Shown in pieces: positions 10,963-22,542 of a stretch of DNA of 64,000 nt (positions are counted from its first letter, which is position 1; each line of letters starts with the position of its first letter). The notes under the pieces are model-generated. The model saw only the letters and a list, made by a program, of their open reading frames with translations, ran no database searches and was not told the origin of the DNA. Both the position numbers and the translations under genes were made by a program. Source of the DNA: Norana najaformis (Eukaryota; Annelida; Clitellata; Crassiclitellata; Hormogastridae); contig OZ029916.1 of the NCBI GenBank assembly GCA_964023275.1, positions 44,244,080-44,308,079 of the forward strand, given 5' to 3'.

Positions 10963-13900
10963 ATGGACCCAGAAGACGCCGACTACAAGTGTACTCTGAC
11001 TGAGCATAGTCTACAGAAGGCGATCAGGGAACTGAACGAGGATCCAAAACAGAGACTTGGAGCCGTACAAGCTCTGAGAAAATGGATCCGAGAACAGCCA
11101 CACTACATCTGTAGAACAGGTAAGCAATCAATCAACATCGGCTATATTTATCTGAATTGACTCAAGCAGCTTCCTCTCCTTTATTATCTTTCTTCGCAAT
11201 TAAGCTGAGTTATGTGTTCGATAAATTCATAGTCAGTCGCAATCGTAAACTCGAAAATTTCTCAGGCATTACTGAAAAGCTAACTGTACGGCACCAGCGT
11301 ATCCACAAGCGCTGCGTCAAGTCAGTGCAATTGTCCAAAGATACCACATGAATAACAAGATCCGATTGTCTGGAGACCAGAAAGCTAAGGAGATAGATAA
11401 GCTGTTACGTTGGGTTGCATATAATGTGACAGAAAAACGAGAAAGCGCTGGGGAAGAATCTCTCTTGCAACTTTCCTCACAAGCGCTAACCTTCAAGTTG
11501 AAGAAACATTGACTATACAATGGACCAGAGAGATTCAACTTCTAGCGTGTTTCTTTCTTCTGAGGCCAGTTGCAAGCGTCATCAACAGCGAAATAAAGAG
11601 TCACTGCAGCGTGTTTGCGGACAAACATCGACACGTGCAACACAGATTGCACTGGGCCACTGCTGCACGAAGGATCAGCATCTTGTCAACAGCTGAACAA
11701 ACTCTGTCTATGTAATTTTCGATACTAAAGTTTAAACGATTTAAGATTTCGTGTTGGAAGGTAATTCTAAGCCAGATCCAGTGGAATGAAGCCACGATGA
11801 TACTTCTGTACCTTCGGGCCGTCAAGTTAATAAAGGCAGTTGTGGGATTGTAACTATGAAGACCCAATCCTACTCCAACGTGGTTTAACAGAGTCGTGAT
11901 CGAAATCACACTCGAACCGGCAAGAGTGGTTCTAAATTTTAATTAAAGCAACTGCTGAAATATTTTAGAGCAACTTGAAATTCACTCTAATAACAGTCTG
12001 TGAATCTGTTCGATGGTGATCGTTCGACAGCGTTCTTGGTAGTCACTGCATATAGTCGGATATTAGGGATGTTCTACATAGGCTTTCTGAGTGATTTCTC
12101 GAACTGGGCCTAACTGCCCTTTATATAGCGTTTTACATACGTGTTTCGCTCCAGTTCGAGTTTACGACCTAACGACATCAGCCGGATGTCCTCATTAACT
12201 CTCGTATTCAAAGGATCAACATCCGTTTGATCATCGGGGCGAAAATCTTTAGTGTCGGTCCGCGGTCTAGTAAGTTCGCCAGATGGCCCTCGGGTCGTTA
12301 ATTAACGTCCATTAATTATCCGTTATCAAAGGGGTTGTGAGATCTTCTTCTTGTCCATGGGTTTAGCGACATCTTATGGCAACTAAGGCCGTTGACGTCT
12401 TCGATATGAAAATGTTGTTGACGGTGTCCATAAGTTCATTTCTTTCTTCTTATCGTTTCCTTTAAGATTTTTGTTTTGGTAGGTAATGTGTGTATTTTTT
12501 AACTGATTGCAGCACGACATGGCTGAGAGACCAAATGCAGGCGAAGGGGATTCTTTTGACTGGTTGACGGCACCTTTGTCGACTTCTTGTTGGTTTTCTT
12601 CTTGCTGGAAGACTGTCCACTGTCCATTACGGCTCTTGTGTGTCCATTAAGGCTCTTCTCAGTTGCTATAAAGCCTTTTTTTCAATATCTGATTTATACA
12701 TTTTCTGTAATTTTTTTCTTTTCACTGGCCATTTAAGGCTCTTTGTTGTGAGATGCGTGGTTGTGAGATGCGTGGCAAAAGTGTCTTCGTAACATAGTGG
12801 TCGCCAGATGTCTCTCGCCTGCTCTTGGAGTTCTCCGATCGTCCCTCCGCATCGTCGCTACCTTGGGCAGGTGATACGATGATAGCTAATCTCGGGGAGT
12901 CTGACATGTCCGTAACAGTGACCTACAAACTTGCCCGTAAGTAAGTATCGACATACCAAAATATAATTGAAAAAAGTCGCTATTGATTATTTGCAGATAC
13001 CGTGTTTCTCATGGCTGTTTTACGTCGAGCTAACTTCAATCAGTTGGTGGCAAGAGAGTTAATTGACGACTGCATGACTGCTCGAACCATCTATCCTGAT
13101 TATATGGCTAATCTCGACCTTCATGACCCCAGCATGCTGGCATTTTTAGAAAACGGGTAACAAATGCCTTTAAATTAATTTATAGACAAGCACATAATTT
13201 GTACTTTAGTAAACCGTTAAGGCTGGTGTTATAATATCGATTCTAATAATACAAGCACATTTTGCAATTACTGACTAATGAAAGCCATACTTCTAAAGCA
13301 CAGTTGCAGAAATTTGGTTTGCGCAAAAAAATAGCTGCAAGACAGCCGAGAGCCCTGGTCATGGAGAGTGGTGGGCCGTCCCTGTACTCTGCCCATGGCA
13401 GATTTTGTTCTTCGCCTGTGCAAACTGCACCATCTGATATACCCTCATATGATCGTAAAATAAATGGTAGGCCTCGTGACGACGATGGTGCTAAAAGCTG
13501 ATCCACTTATAGGCAGTACTTTCAGCTAACTGCACCAGGCAGCCATGGGTTTAAATGTTAGCGATTTCATTTTCTTAGCCTCGGCATCTGAGGGCGGTGT
13601 CCAATCCTTTCCCTAGCCATTTGATTTTCCCACCGACAGTGTGCGGTCAATGTACTCATTTTAATGATGAGTTTGCTAATGAGCTGATGTGGAACAGAAA
13701 TCTTTAAATATCTTAATGTCTTTGAGAAGATTTGAAACGCTGGTTGAACGTCCAGCAGCCTAACGACTGGACCGTCGCGCACTTGAAAGCCAATCGATTA
13801 GCAAGCCACAATCTAGAGTTAGAATCGAGTGTATGCCCGATTTGACCGTTGTTTTCGGCGTACTGTGAGGTAAGACTGCACCACATTTTAAGAAACATGC

Positions 13901-16900
13901 TGATTTGCGATTCTTCTTCCTATTAGGGTCAATGTTTTCCTTCCAAAGAGTGACCAAGAGGGTCACAGAATTCATCTAATCCGACCAGGTATAATATTAA
14001 AACTTTACAAGCAACAACATGCTGTATGTCAAAATAAATAAATCTTGAAATTTTTATATTGCGGACTTTTTAGAGCAGACCAGAAATGGTTCTCTTCATA
14101 TCTGTAGCTACAAAGCTGCATCTTACATTTATTAACCCGTCATGTCTCACTTTGCTGCCAACCCAAACTCAATTCATGAAAACTACAGTGGTTCTACAGT
14201 TTGAGGCATGCATGCTGAGTCAGTTCATATTGTATGAAGAATCATTTGAATCAGAAAGAAAACTAGTTATTCTTTGATTCCTCTTCGTCATATTATATCT
14301 CATTAATCAATCATGTATTCATACATTCAGTCGATCAGTCATTCAATTGTTCGATCAATCGATACATCAATGAGTCATTCACTGAGCTCATAAATAAATA
14401 AGTCAGTCAGTCAATAAATCATTCATCAATTGATGGAGACATGCGAAGACATGTCTTCGTTGTAAACCAAAGAAAGATATCCTATATGCAGAGATATGCT
14501 AAAATCGAAATGCCCTTTAGTCTCCACATCTTAATAATGAAGTGCTCTTATATTTTTAAAAATTCTCTTATCGTTTTCAAACTGCTTATCCACCGTAGGC
14601 TGTCTCACTGTCTTTGTGGATTTACCTTCTGAAAAATGGACTGATTGCGGTTTGGTTTTGGTGCGCCATCGTTTGATGACTTATGCATTAGACACCGGCG
14701 CTATTGAAGTTACAAACTAATAATAGAAATAAATTCGTCACATCCCTGCCTCATATCGTATGACGTGTTAAAGGTGTGAAAGACCTGGACGACCCAAAAT
14801 TCAGTCCAGTTAATGAAGTGAGATTTGGTCTGGCAATGACTGAGATGTTGCGAGATTCGGACGAGAACGCTGTGGTGAACGGAACCATACTTCTCTTTGA
14901 CTACACTGGAGTGGGAATGAAACACTTATCCCAGGCTACAATGCAGCACAATAAAGCGATGTCAAGAATATACCAGGTAAGCTTATAGAGAACAAAAACA
15001 ACTGCTGGTGTCATGATATGAAGTCTCCACAAGCAGAATCTTCCCATTTCTGAAATATTGTCTCCCTCGGAGGCTGTGTTTCGGAACAGTCTCCTATTGA
15101 AATAGAATGTTCATTAATTACGATACTAAGAGTCTTCCCCGCTACAAATTGAAAACATCATAAAAAATTCAATTTTGGTGAATGAGAAAATCACATGCAA
15201 AACTGACAACAGCTGAATCCTTGAAGGAAAATATAATTGCTAAAATATATAAAAGCCATTTTAAGCTAATTTCTTTGCTCTTTGGGCAGCCAGTGTAATG
15301 AATGTACTATGAGTGCAATATCTTGATATTTTGTGATATCTTTAATGGCCCTGAGCAGAAAATTCAAACCCGGTTGTAGCTTCTGTCAGACTTTCTTAGT
15401 ATTTGCAATGCGAGGGGAATAACATTAGCCGAATCATCCAGAATTGAGGACATAAATTTACTAGTAGAACTAATACGATTTCAGGCTTGTGTGATACGAG
15501 CCATAACATATTACATCATATCACGTAATATTAAATTATATATGTAAAGTAATCAAAACAATTTATTTAGCATCGTGAGTAGCGAGCTACGTCTAGGGTT
15601 CTTTACAGTATCAATTATCAGGGCAAGTAATAAGAGTTACATAACAGATAGAATTTCAGTTGTATTTTGAAAGCGTGAAGAGTGAACTGAATAGACGCCG
15701 GAAGACTTTCCACGCGCTCATGTCAACGATTCGATAGGCCCGATTACCCATTTTAAAAAATAAACTTCATTGTGCAACATTGCAGTCTACATTATATGCC
15801 TGTTATCTAATGCATCTGTGTGCATTTTATAGGACTGTCTTCCTGAGCAAGTCAAAGCCTTCCACTTTTTCAATGCTGGGGCAATCTTCGAGACCATGGT
15901 GTCTATCATGAAATTATTCCTCAGCGAGAAGAATCAAGAAAAAGTATGTTTCAAACAAATACAATGGCCTATCGATAAGTCAAAGTTCATATCCAATCTA
16001 ATTTAATTAATTTGTGTCGCATGGCATTTATTGCTGCTATTGTTTTTGTTGCTGTTGTTATTATTATTATTATTATTATTACTTATTGTTACTAATATTA
16101 TTATTATTTATCGGCATTTAATGCGCAGTTGTCTAACGCACAAAGCGTCAACCGATGAATGAAAAAATGAAACCGTGATCAGGTCAATACCCAGAAAGCG
16201 AGTCCGTTGCAACAGAGAGGCATCCTATGGTGGATAAGCCAACTGAGAAGTTGAATTGTAAGTTCAGACCGAAATGACATGAAACTGAGCAGAACGAGGA
16301 GATGCAGGAAGAGAGTTCCAAATATCTAGATCTAGCAACCAAGAACGCTCGTCCACTAAAAATAATTCAAGTTTTGGGCATCACCAGAGAAAGGCAACTA
16401 GACCTCGTTGAATAATGATGTCTAGGGAGTGAGGATTGATTTCAAGTACTATGGTTGACCAGAGGTTAATGGTTATAAAGTATTAGTCCAAATTTGTACC
16501 AGATTTCTTTCTAACAGAAAACCAAAGAGGGGTTACATGCTCATATTTTGACGTATCGGATATGGCTGTAGTCTGATAACCTTTGCTACTATACTGATAA
16601 ACCTATGTCTGCCATGTATGTACTGCACAATTTATCTTGCATACATAGATTGTTACACACGCAATTACGTTCATAGCCTACACATAAACAGTTTACAAAT
16701 AGGCCTAAATATAAACATGCACACAATCATAAACGCATACATACTGTGAAGCATTTGACATATTGCCGAATGACCGAGGCACGCAGTTGCAATTTTAAGC
16801 AAGAAGGTAGGCGGAGACACCGGATCTCTTGACAATAAATAAAAGTTAGTCGGCGACCTGATGACGACTCGACAAAGAGAAGCAAAGAAGACAGGACCGA

Positions 16901-18399
16901 CTGAGAAGTAGACCTCCTCAAAGCGAGAGGACGATTCCAAAGCAGAAGACTCGAGAAGTCTCTGACGGAATAGAAGTGGTCAGTCTGGCGAAGATGAAGT
17001 CTGATCGCTTCTGGTGTTTTTACATTAAAGAATTTAAACTGTGACGTTATCGGTGCGCCATTCTGTCAAGTCTTGAAACAGACCGCTGAAGCAATATCCG
17101 TGCGTAGAGAGTTAGATAGTCATCGGCAGAATATTAGTGGGGATTGGTAACCCATTGCGTAGATCGCTGGGCTTGTAACCTGTATATTATAGACTCGAGC
17201 CTTCCCTGAAACGGTTACTGTTTATGCATCTTTTTCTAAGCAATGTCACAATTACTCAGCGCCATCGATGAATGTTTAGTCGTTAGATAGTGGCGCTTTA
17301 AAATTTAAAAATAATCATCATCATCACCGGCTTCCTCTACAATAGATGCATACGTACGTAGTTAAGTGAGTAAGTAATAATTAATTTTCTTGAGATGTAC
17401 ATTTATGTGTTTGTGTTAATACATTTGTTTAATAACGTCCGAATGTTTGTGCTTTCTTCTAAAGTTTCTTGTCTCAACAGCCTGCTTACATATTGCCCTG
17501 CATGTTACTAAGTAGCGATGCCGAACCGTGTTAATAGATTCATGCACATAATACTATGGAGACACTGTACAAAGTGATCCCAATGGAACTGTGGCCTGAT
17601 GAATATCTTCCGGATGATTACAAAGGACCGTCGGCTGGTTCCATTGCAAGCATCAACGGTCAGTATTTGCAGTCTGTACAGTTTCGCATCTTCTGCCACA
17701 AATAAACTAATGAAATCTTGAACTCTGCTTAAATGTCATCATGATTACTATGTTGACCTTTATAAAATTCATTTGTAACGTTATCCGTGACTTCTTGCAC
17801 AAAGTCATCTTCGCGATATGAAAACTGACCCGCTGGCAAAAGTTTTAAAAATTTTTGAAATTTAATGGTTAAATCTAGGTTAAAGGATTAAGAACTCGGT
17901 TTATTAAAATAGAGGTACTTATGATAGTAGCAAACATGTTGAAAGTGACAGTTCACTTACGAGAGTCCAGCTCTCTACATTGGTTAAAGCATATCTCAAG
18001 ACGCCTCTGTAAGTGGGGATATCGTTTCTTATACCGAACTTGACTAGTTTTCAAAATTTTGAATATCAGGCTAGTACACGGGGATCTTAAGTGGCGTGGC
18101 ATCCATTCAAACGAGCAACGGTGGTGAAGGATCTCACCCGATAAATTCGTTGAAAATGAGCAGGATCGAGACCAAGTTATGCACATTTACGCTTAATTTA
18201 CATTTTCTTAGTGTCAATATTGTGTTTTATAACATAGTGTCATAGGTAATTCTAATAGTTGTCTATTTCTTTAGCTCAAATGAAGAAACGAGTCATGGAT
18301 CCAGAAGTGAGGGATCGAGTTTTGGCCTATACGAGCGACAAGTACAAGGTAGATGACTCGAAGCGACCAGCCGACGCCATCCAGCATGAGTCTTTCTGA
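10963..18399 (+). CDS. CRAL-TRIO lipid-transfer protein, copy 2
   Basis: Exons 10963-11119, 12997-13156, 13927-13988, 14774-14976, 15833-15943, 17538-17658 and 18275-18399 join to 312 residues. The domain plan matches copy 1: N-terminal helical region, then a Sec14-like fold with FDYTG and PEQVKAFHFFNAG. A TTG six bases upstream is in frame, but ATG 10963 matches the other copies. The last exon ends at TGA (18397-18399), where full-length copies have CGA (Arg). The protein therefore stops after HESF and lacks the final six residues. Readable codons (KLNIN, then TAA) still follow the TGA. Exon 5 reads KLFLSEKNQEK where copy 1 reads KKFLKKKLQER, which makes that segment less basic. Intron 1 carries a 415-bp insertion that copy 3 lacks. 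The closest relative over exons 2-7 is copy 3. Probably functional, but the C-terminal change is unexplained. Confidence 0.88.
12344..12758 (-). mobile_element. 415-bp retroelement insertion in intron 1 of copy 2, with 11-bp target duplication
   Basis: GGTTGTGAGAT flanks the insert at 12333-12343 and 12759-12769. The matching intron of copy 3 has a single site (GGTTGTGAGGT near 32367). Read on the minus strand the insert ends in GACAAGAAGAAG. That strand also carries GACGTCAACGGCCTTAG, which resembles 21655-21675 next to an RTE-like 5' motif. It is probably a non-autonomous, RTE-mobilised element; the family is not identified. Confidence 0.65.
14290..14430. repeat. ATCA/ATTC simple repeat, intron 3 of copy 2
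   Basis: Degenerate ATCAATCA and ATTCATTC runs at the same intron position as in copies 1, 3 and 4. Confidence 0.75.
14656..14715 (+). repeat. SINE-like family B tail, intron 3 of copy 2
   Basis: TGCGCCATCGTTTGATGACTT, then TTAGACACCGGCGCTATTG, at the position matching 3296 in copy 1. Confidence 0.55.
16036..16110. repeat. (GTT/TTA)n microsatellite, intron 5 of copy 2
   Basis: TTATTATTA runs, positionally equivalent to the ATC repeat of copy 1 and the TTA repeat of copy 3. Confidence 0.8.
16198..16430 (-). pseudogene. LINE ORF C-terminal relic, minus strand, intron 5 of copy 2
   Basis: The reverse strand encodes a decayed end of an L2/CR1-like LINE polymerase (WNSLPASL.SAQ-type motif, then SF.SELT..LF). 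The same relic occurs at 37925-38155 in copy 3, so it was inserted before copies 2 and 3 separated. Confidence 0.65.
17138..17300 (+). mobile_element. tRNA-derived SINE (family A), intron 5 of copy 2
   Basis: A tRNA-like head (GGGGATTGGTAACCCATTGCG, GACTCGAGCCTTCCC in the B-box region) is followed by TCAGCGCCATCGATGAATG and TTAGATAGTGGCGCTTTA. It is the orthologous insertion to 38862 in copy 3 and 5728 in copy 1. Confidence 0.7.
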
Positions 18400-18467
18400 A
18401 AGCTGAACATAAATTAACGAGGCAGAATGTCTGGCCCATGAGAGTATCGCTACGGGACCATCACTCA

Positions 18468-18501
<34 letters not shown>

Positions 18502-19720
18502 TTCTTTCTCTCTTTTTCTTTCTCTCTATCATGCTACATATAAATTTAGGAGACTCATTTATTTAGGCACAACAATTAAGGAAGAAGCTTTTCTTCCGCA
18601 TTCAGTAGTGCTTAACCGTGAATGTGCATTCAAGGTCGCTGATTTTGTACCGATTCGAGCACCATGCTGACGTCTAGTGTATAGTCTGGTACAAGGCTAA
18701 GCAATTAAGACTACTTTCCCTAAAAGACACGCGTCTTTTATATCTACGCAACTAATATGGTCGCCTATGAGTAATTATTTGATGTTTCATCGCACATAGT
18801 TTGGCAACAAGAGCGCGGCCCTGCAAAAAAATGTTAAAAAACTACTGTTGTTTTTCTTACCGCCTTATGAAATACACGATTGCATCTGTGCCCTCTAAGA
18901 GTAAGAATCTGGCATGCACAGATTTTCTTGTCAATATGAAACGGAGAAGAATGCGTCATCTATGCTGATCGCGAAATACATGTTTTTCGACAACGATATG
19001 AATTCAGATCGTTGACTACCCGTTGTTGTTGTTGGGAAAAGTGCTAACCTAATGATAGACAAATGCTCAGAGGTCTTCAGTTGGAATTCCAACGCATCAT
19101 CTAAATTTCATGTAATTGCAATCGAGCTACATAACATGTAAGTTAAAGGAGATGTTGTCATAAAATGTGGTTGCTTTTGCTGCGTTTACTCTTATGCTAA
19201 AAGATCACACAATCCCATGACCATGATCTTGACTCTGTTGAAAGAGATATTTATCAGAAGTGAACGAATAAATCACACATCTATACTATCTTGGGTATGC
19301 ATGTAGTTAGATATTAATGTCTGTACCCGAACATGTATACAGAGCCATTAGTCAGTTCTAATAGAAAGTGGAAAACTTTTCCAGAAGGGCGGTCCAATGC
19401 GCTAGAAAGCACAATATGTCCGAAACGCTGTACGGAAGCCCGGAACCAACGGGTCCCCACATGCTGCATAGCCCTGTATTCGTCGATCCGGCTGGCCTAT
19501 ACAGAAAAATTAACCCCCTAATGTATCCTGGGGCCGAATCAATCTCGATGCTTGCCCGTAAAGAAGAGTGTAAATCAGAAGGTGTAAGGATATCGTCACA
19601 CCTTAATACAATCACCATGAGCTAATTAGACTCCTTCCCGCATATTTCATCTCCTACGACTCAAGAGGCCAATGTGTTTGATGCATGAGAAAATGTTTTC
19701 AGAACGTCAAATGGACCTTT
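18400..19720. repeat. 3' flank of copy 2 shared with copies 1, 3 and 4
   Basis: Non-coding duplicated block. It includes (CT)n at 18465-18528 and CGGAACCAACGGGTCCCC near 19441, and ends near GAGGCCAATGTGTTTGATGCATGA. The open frames at 19333-19625 lie inside this shared non-coding block and have no recognisable product. Confidence 0.7.
18465..18528. repeat. (CT)n microsatellite
   Basis: CTCTCTCT with TTT interruptions, 66 bases after the stop of copy 2. Confidence 0.9.
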
Positions 19721-19804
19721 GTTTCTGGAATCCAACGAAACCATGGCGTTCCTAGCGCCTAAATTATTATCGAGGCGCGAGCTTATCCGTAGTGAGCAAT
19801 CTAC

Positions 19805-20070
19805 CAACGCCTCGCCTGTCCGTCTTAGGAATGTAATTCAGAATTTTACCTTAAAGAGTTGGATGGCAAATGCCGATAGAATGAGAGCAGGCTCGACATG
19901 CACTAAATTTAGAGAAGTTCCGTTTTGAGAATTTGCCAATGTTGGGTCAGAATTTCCTAGAGTTAATTGTGAATGAGTCTGTTGGATGTTAGCAAAAGGT
20001 GACTGGTTAGAACCAGGACACGGGTTGTTACGAGAGCCACGCAGATGCACCCTGCCATATTTGAAATGCA
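19805..20070 (-). repeat. Dispersed repeat, inverted relative to 41945-42200 (LINE ORF fragment)
   Basis: The reverse complement aligns along about 260 bp with 41945-42200: GGCAGGGTGCATCTGC, TCTCGTAACAACCC, GGAACTTCTCTAAATTT, TTCCTAAGACGG. At 41945 this block directly precedes a recognisable LINE polymerase region, so it is probably part of the same LINE ORF. The short plus-strand piece TGCAGCAGTCTTATG at 20068 also recurs at 42862. Confidence 0.65.
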
Positions 20071-20829
20071 GCAGTCTTATGCCCGCCAACGCTTCATATC
20101 CAACTTATGCATCTCCTTTGCGAGATAACGTGGAGCGAACACCGAGAGGGTCTCTTACACTTAAGAGCCGAAAGCTCTTGTTGTCTTTCCTCTGCCCCTT
20201 GCGCCGTTCTGATAGCTCAACTGGTGGCGAGTGCACAGATATACGGCATCCCTAAGTAAAAATGGCGGACGAATTCGAAACGACTGAGCAGTTTTTGTCC
20301 TTGAGAGGCATATCGCAAGAAGTAGCATGAAAGTTACGATATGAAAATGTAATTGGTTTATCTCTGCATAATGCTTTTGTGTTGGTTTGTTTAGAAATAC
20401 AGAATCTATTTGCAGAGTCGATCTATTGACTCATCTGTCATCCGGCGATACAAACCGACCACGTTTCCCTTAATAACCGGCCGCCCTTAGGAGTCCGCCC
20501 ACATGATGCGTTGATGGAGAGTCGTTTGCGTTTTCAAGGAGTTCTAAATTACCAGCCTAACGTTGGCACCGCCATGATATGGACTCCCAGTTGAAAATCC
20601 TGTGCATTACATTCGTGTCATCCGCTTTAGCGTACCCCTTTGGTATCACCAATCAGCATTTATGGCTGTGTTCTGTGTTCGGTTCGTTTCCTGCATTTCT
20701 TCGCAAAATAATGTTAATAAGGCCTAATCATCATTGTGGTAATCATACGGTTTTAACATACAGTCTATACTATACTGTACTATACTTGAACTGTGGCCAA
20801 CTTCAATACTTAAAATCAGCACTCATTCC

Positions 20830-21075
20830 CCCGATTTGTCGTTATTCAACCAGGTCATCTGATTGCCTTACTCTGGTAATACCGAAGACTAAAACTGTTC
20901 ATTTTGAGCAAGCATTTCGGTTAATGGACCTAGATTTTGGAACTATCCCCCTGTATCTGTTCGTTCTGCTCAGTCGCTTGTGCCACTTTGTTCTCCACTT
21001 AAGTCTTACCTTTTTCAAATTACTGAGCCACCATAAACTCCCTGTCTGTCTTAGTGGACTGATCTTTCTGATATT
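20830..21075 (+). pseudogene. LINE ORF C-terminal relic (L2/CR1-like)
   Basis: The open frame 20579-21082 reads TRSSDCLTLVIPKTKT and then, after a frame slip, a decayed TTTTGGAAC(T)...CTGCTCAG match to the WNSLP..LRSAQS motif of LINE C-termini. Homologous minus-strand pieces are at 16198-16430 and 37925-38155. A family B SINE tail follows at 21094-21150. Confidence 0.65.
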
Positions 21076-21093
21076 TCCCTGATTGTTGCTAGT

Positions 21094-21150
21094 TTTGATG
21101 TGCCATCGGTTGATGCCTAGCACACTAGACACCAGCGCAATAGAAGTGAG
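21094..21150 (+). repeat. SINE/LINE family B tail
   Basis: TGATGTGCCATCGGTTGATG, then CTAGACACCAGCGCAATAGAAG. It directly follows a LINE C-terminal relic, which ties this tail to an L2/CR1-like LINE. Confidence 0.55.
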
Positions 21151-21609
21151 AAGGACTGTGAGAGGGAGTAACAAAATAGTGGGTCAAATTTACTATGGAT
21201 GTAAATATGGCTGAAAATTATGTGAACCCATTGGTGTAGTTTATAGTGGCATGCTTATGCGGAGGCCAGTCACAGCATTGTTTTACTATTTCTGCTAGAT
21301 TATGCGGACATGTGGATGTATCCTTCTGTAGGTACGACGTCGGCAAGCACAGCAAAGTTAGTGAGCCTTTAGTATGTCTTTGGAGGTGTGTGAAGAAAGA
21401 TCCGGTAATGTAACATTGCATTTTGTGTGCTTGTTTGTTTGTGCATGTGTATGTGTATGACATTCCAATAAAATCTCTACCTAACTTATTTTCTGTTGCA
21501 GATGGCGCTAATTGTATCGCGTTAAGTCAAGTTTTGGCATTCTCGACTGGTGCGGAAACTGAACTACCTCTCAGCTTTCGGACTACTGGCTTGATAACTC
21601 TGGCACTGC

Positions 21610-21685
21610 CTTACTCGGGTAGTGCCAGTCCCAAGACTGGATAAAGGAGTAGGGCGACGTCAACGGCCTCAGATGGCATATATGA
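21610..21685 (+). mobile_element. RTE-like 5' fragment
   Basis: GGGTAGTGCCAGTCCCAAGACTGGATAAAGGAG matches the start of the RTE LINE at 25135-25175 (CCCGTGCCGGTCCCAAGCCCGG). It continues GCGACGTCAACGGCCTCAGATGG, also seen inverted at 12350-12410. The rest of the element is missing. Confidence 0.6.
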
Positions 21686-22009
21686 TTGCTATTAAGGAGG
21701 AAATGAGTCCAAGAATACTATGAGATATTGAGATCTGCATGCTAAAATCTGCAATCCAAATGTATACTGTTAGAGATTTTCAGAGTCTGCCGAGAGCTGT
21801 CCTTTTCCACAGATTTGTCAGATGAAGGAAGAAGACCCAATTGAGTAGAAGCAATTCTTAAGACTCAGTGTAGAGAAGAAAATGAGGTTGGTTGAAGTTT
21901 TGTACACAATTAGCCCAGTCTTGAAATTTATTCGTTTTTATATGTAGCAATTGTAGTTGCCATTCCATGTCATGTTTAGAGGTTACAGTTGCTATCTTTG
22001 TGATCAAGG

Positions 22010-22286
22010 CAGTGGCGGATCCATATTATTTCCCAAGGGGGCAATAACGTATATATCAGCTTGACAAATGTTTGTCACAGGAAACAAAAGTAATGTATAA
22101 TAAAATATTTTCAGCCTAAACTGACAAAACTTTTCTACAGTAAAGAAAAACTGTTCGTGACAATGTTTTGAAATTCATCAAACTCTCATTTAAGCTGTCC
22201 ATAGTGGTATTTTATTGTCAGTCATCCTACATACCTAACTTCTTGAGGATGATCACACTGACCGCCCTCCTCTGGAACCGCCACTG
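22010..22286. mobile_element. hAT-type MITE, 277 bp, with 8-bp target duplication
   Basis: The termini are CAGTGGCGGATCCA and, inverted, CAGTGGCGGTTCCA (13 of 14 matching). They are flanked by an exact 8-bp duplication GATCAAGG (22002-22009 and 22287-22294). CAGTGGCGGATC-type ends with 8-bp duplications are established hAT hallmarks. The 97-codon open frame starting at 22168 runs out of the element and is unlikely to be a gene. Confidence 0.88.
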
Positions 22287-22542
22287 GATCAAGGTCCTCG
22301 CAACAGACTGCATATGTATGGCTAACAGGATGAGATTCAGAGACATCTGTTTCTTAGCCAGACACTCAAGTTATAATACTCTATGTTCTGTTATGAATAT
22401 GAATGAAGCTGAATATGAGTTCATTGTTCTGGTATTCTGTTACGATTGCAGTAAATTATGAACTTCAGTCCTTAAATTCATATATGGCAAAAGTATTTGT
22501 AAAATTTCGTTTGGGAAATCCATTGACTATTATTCGGTAACA

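Noticed and set aside
19333..19625. Overlapping open frames after copy 2
   Set aside because: Lies in the 3' flank shared by copies 1-4, where the frame is not conserved.
20579..21082. 167-codon open frame that might be a membrane protein
   Set aside because: Its second half is an out-of-frame LINE C-terminus, and homologous decayed copies occur in introns.
22168..22461. 97-codon open frame
   Set aside because: Starts inside the hAT MITE and runs past its end across the target duplication; no family resemblance.
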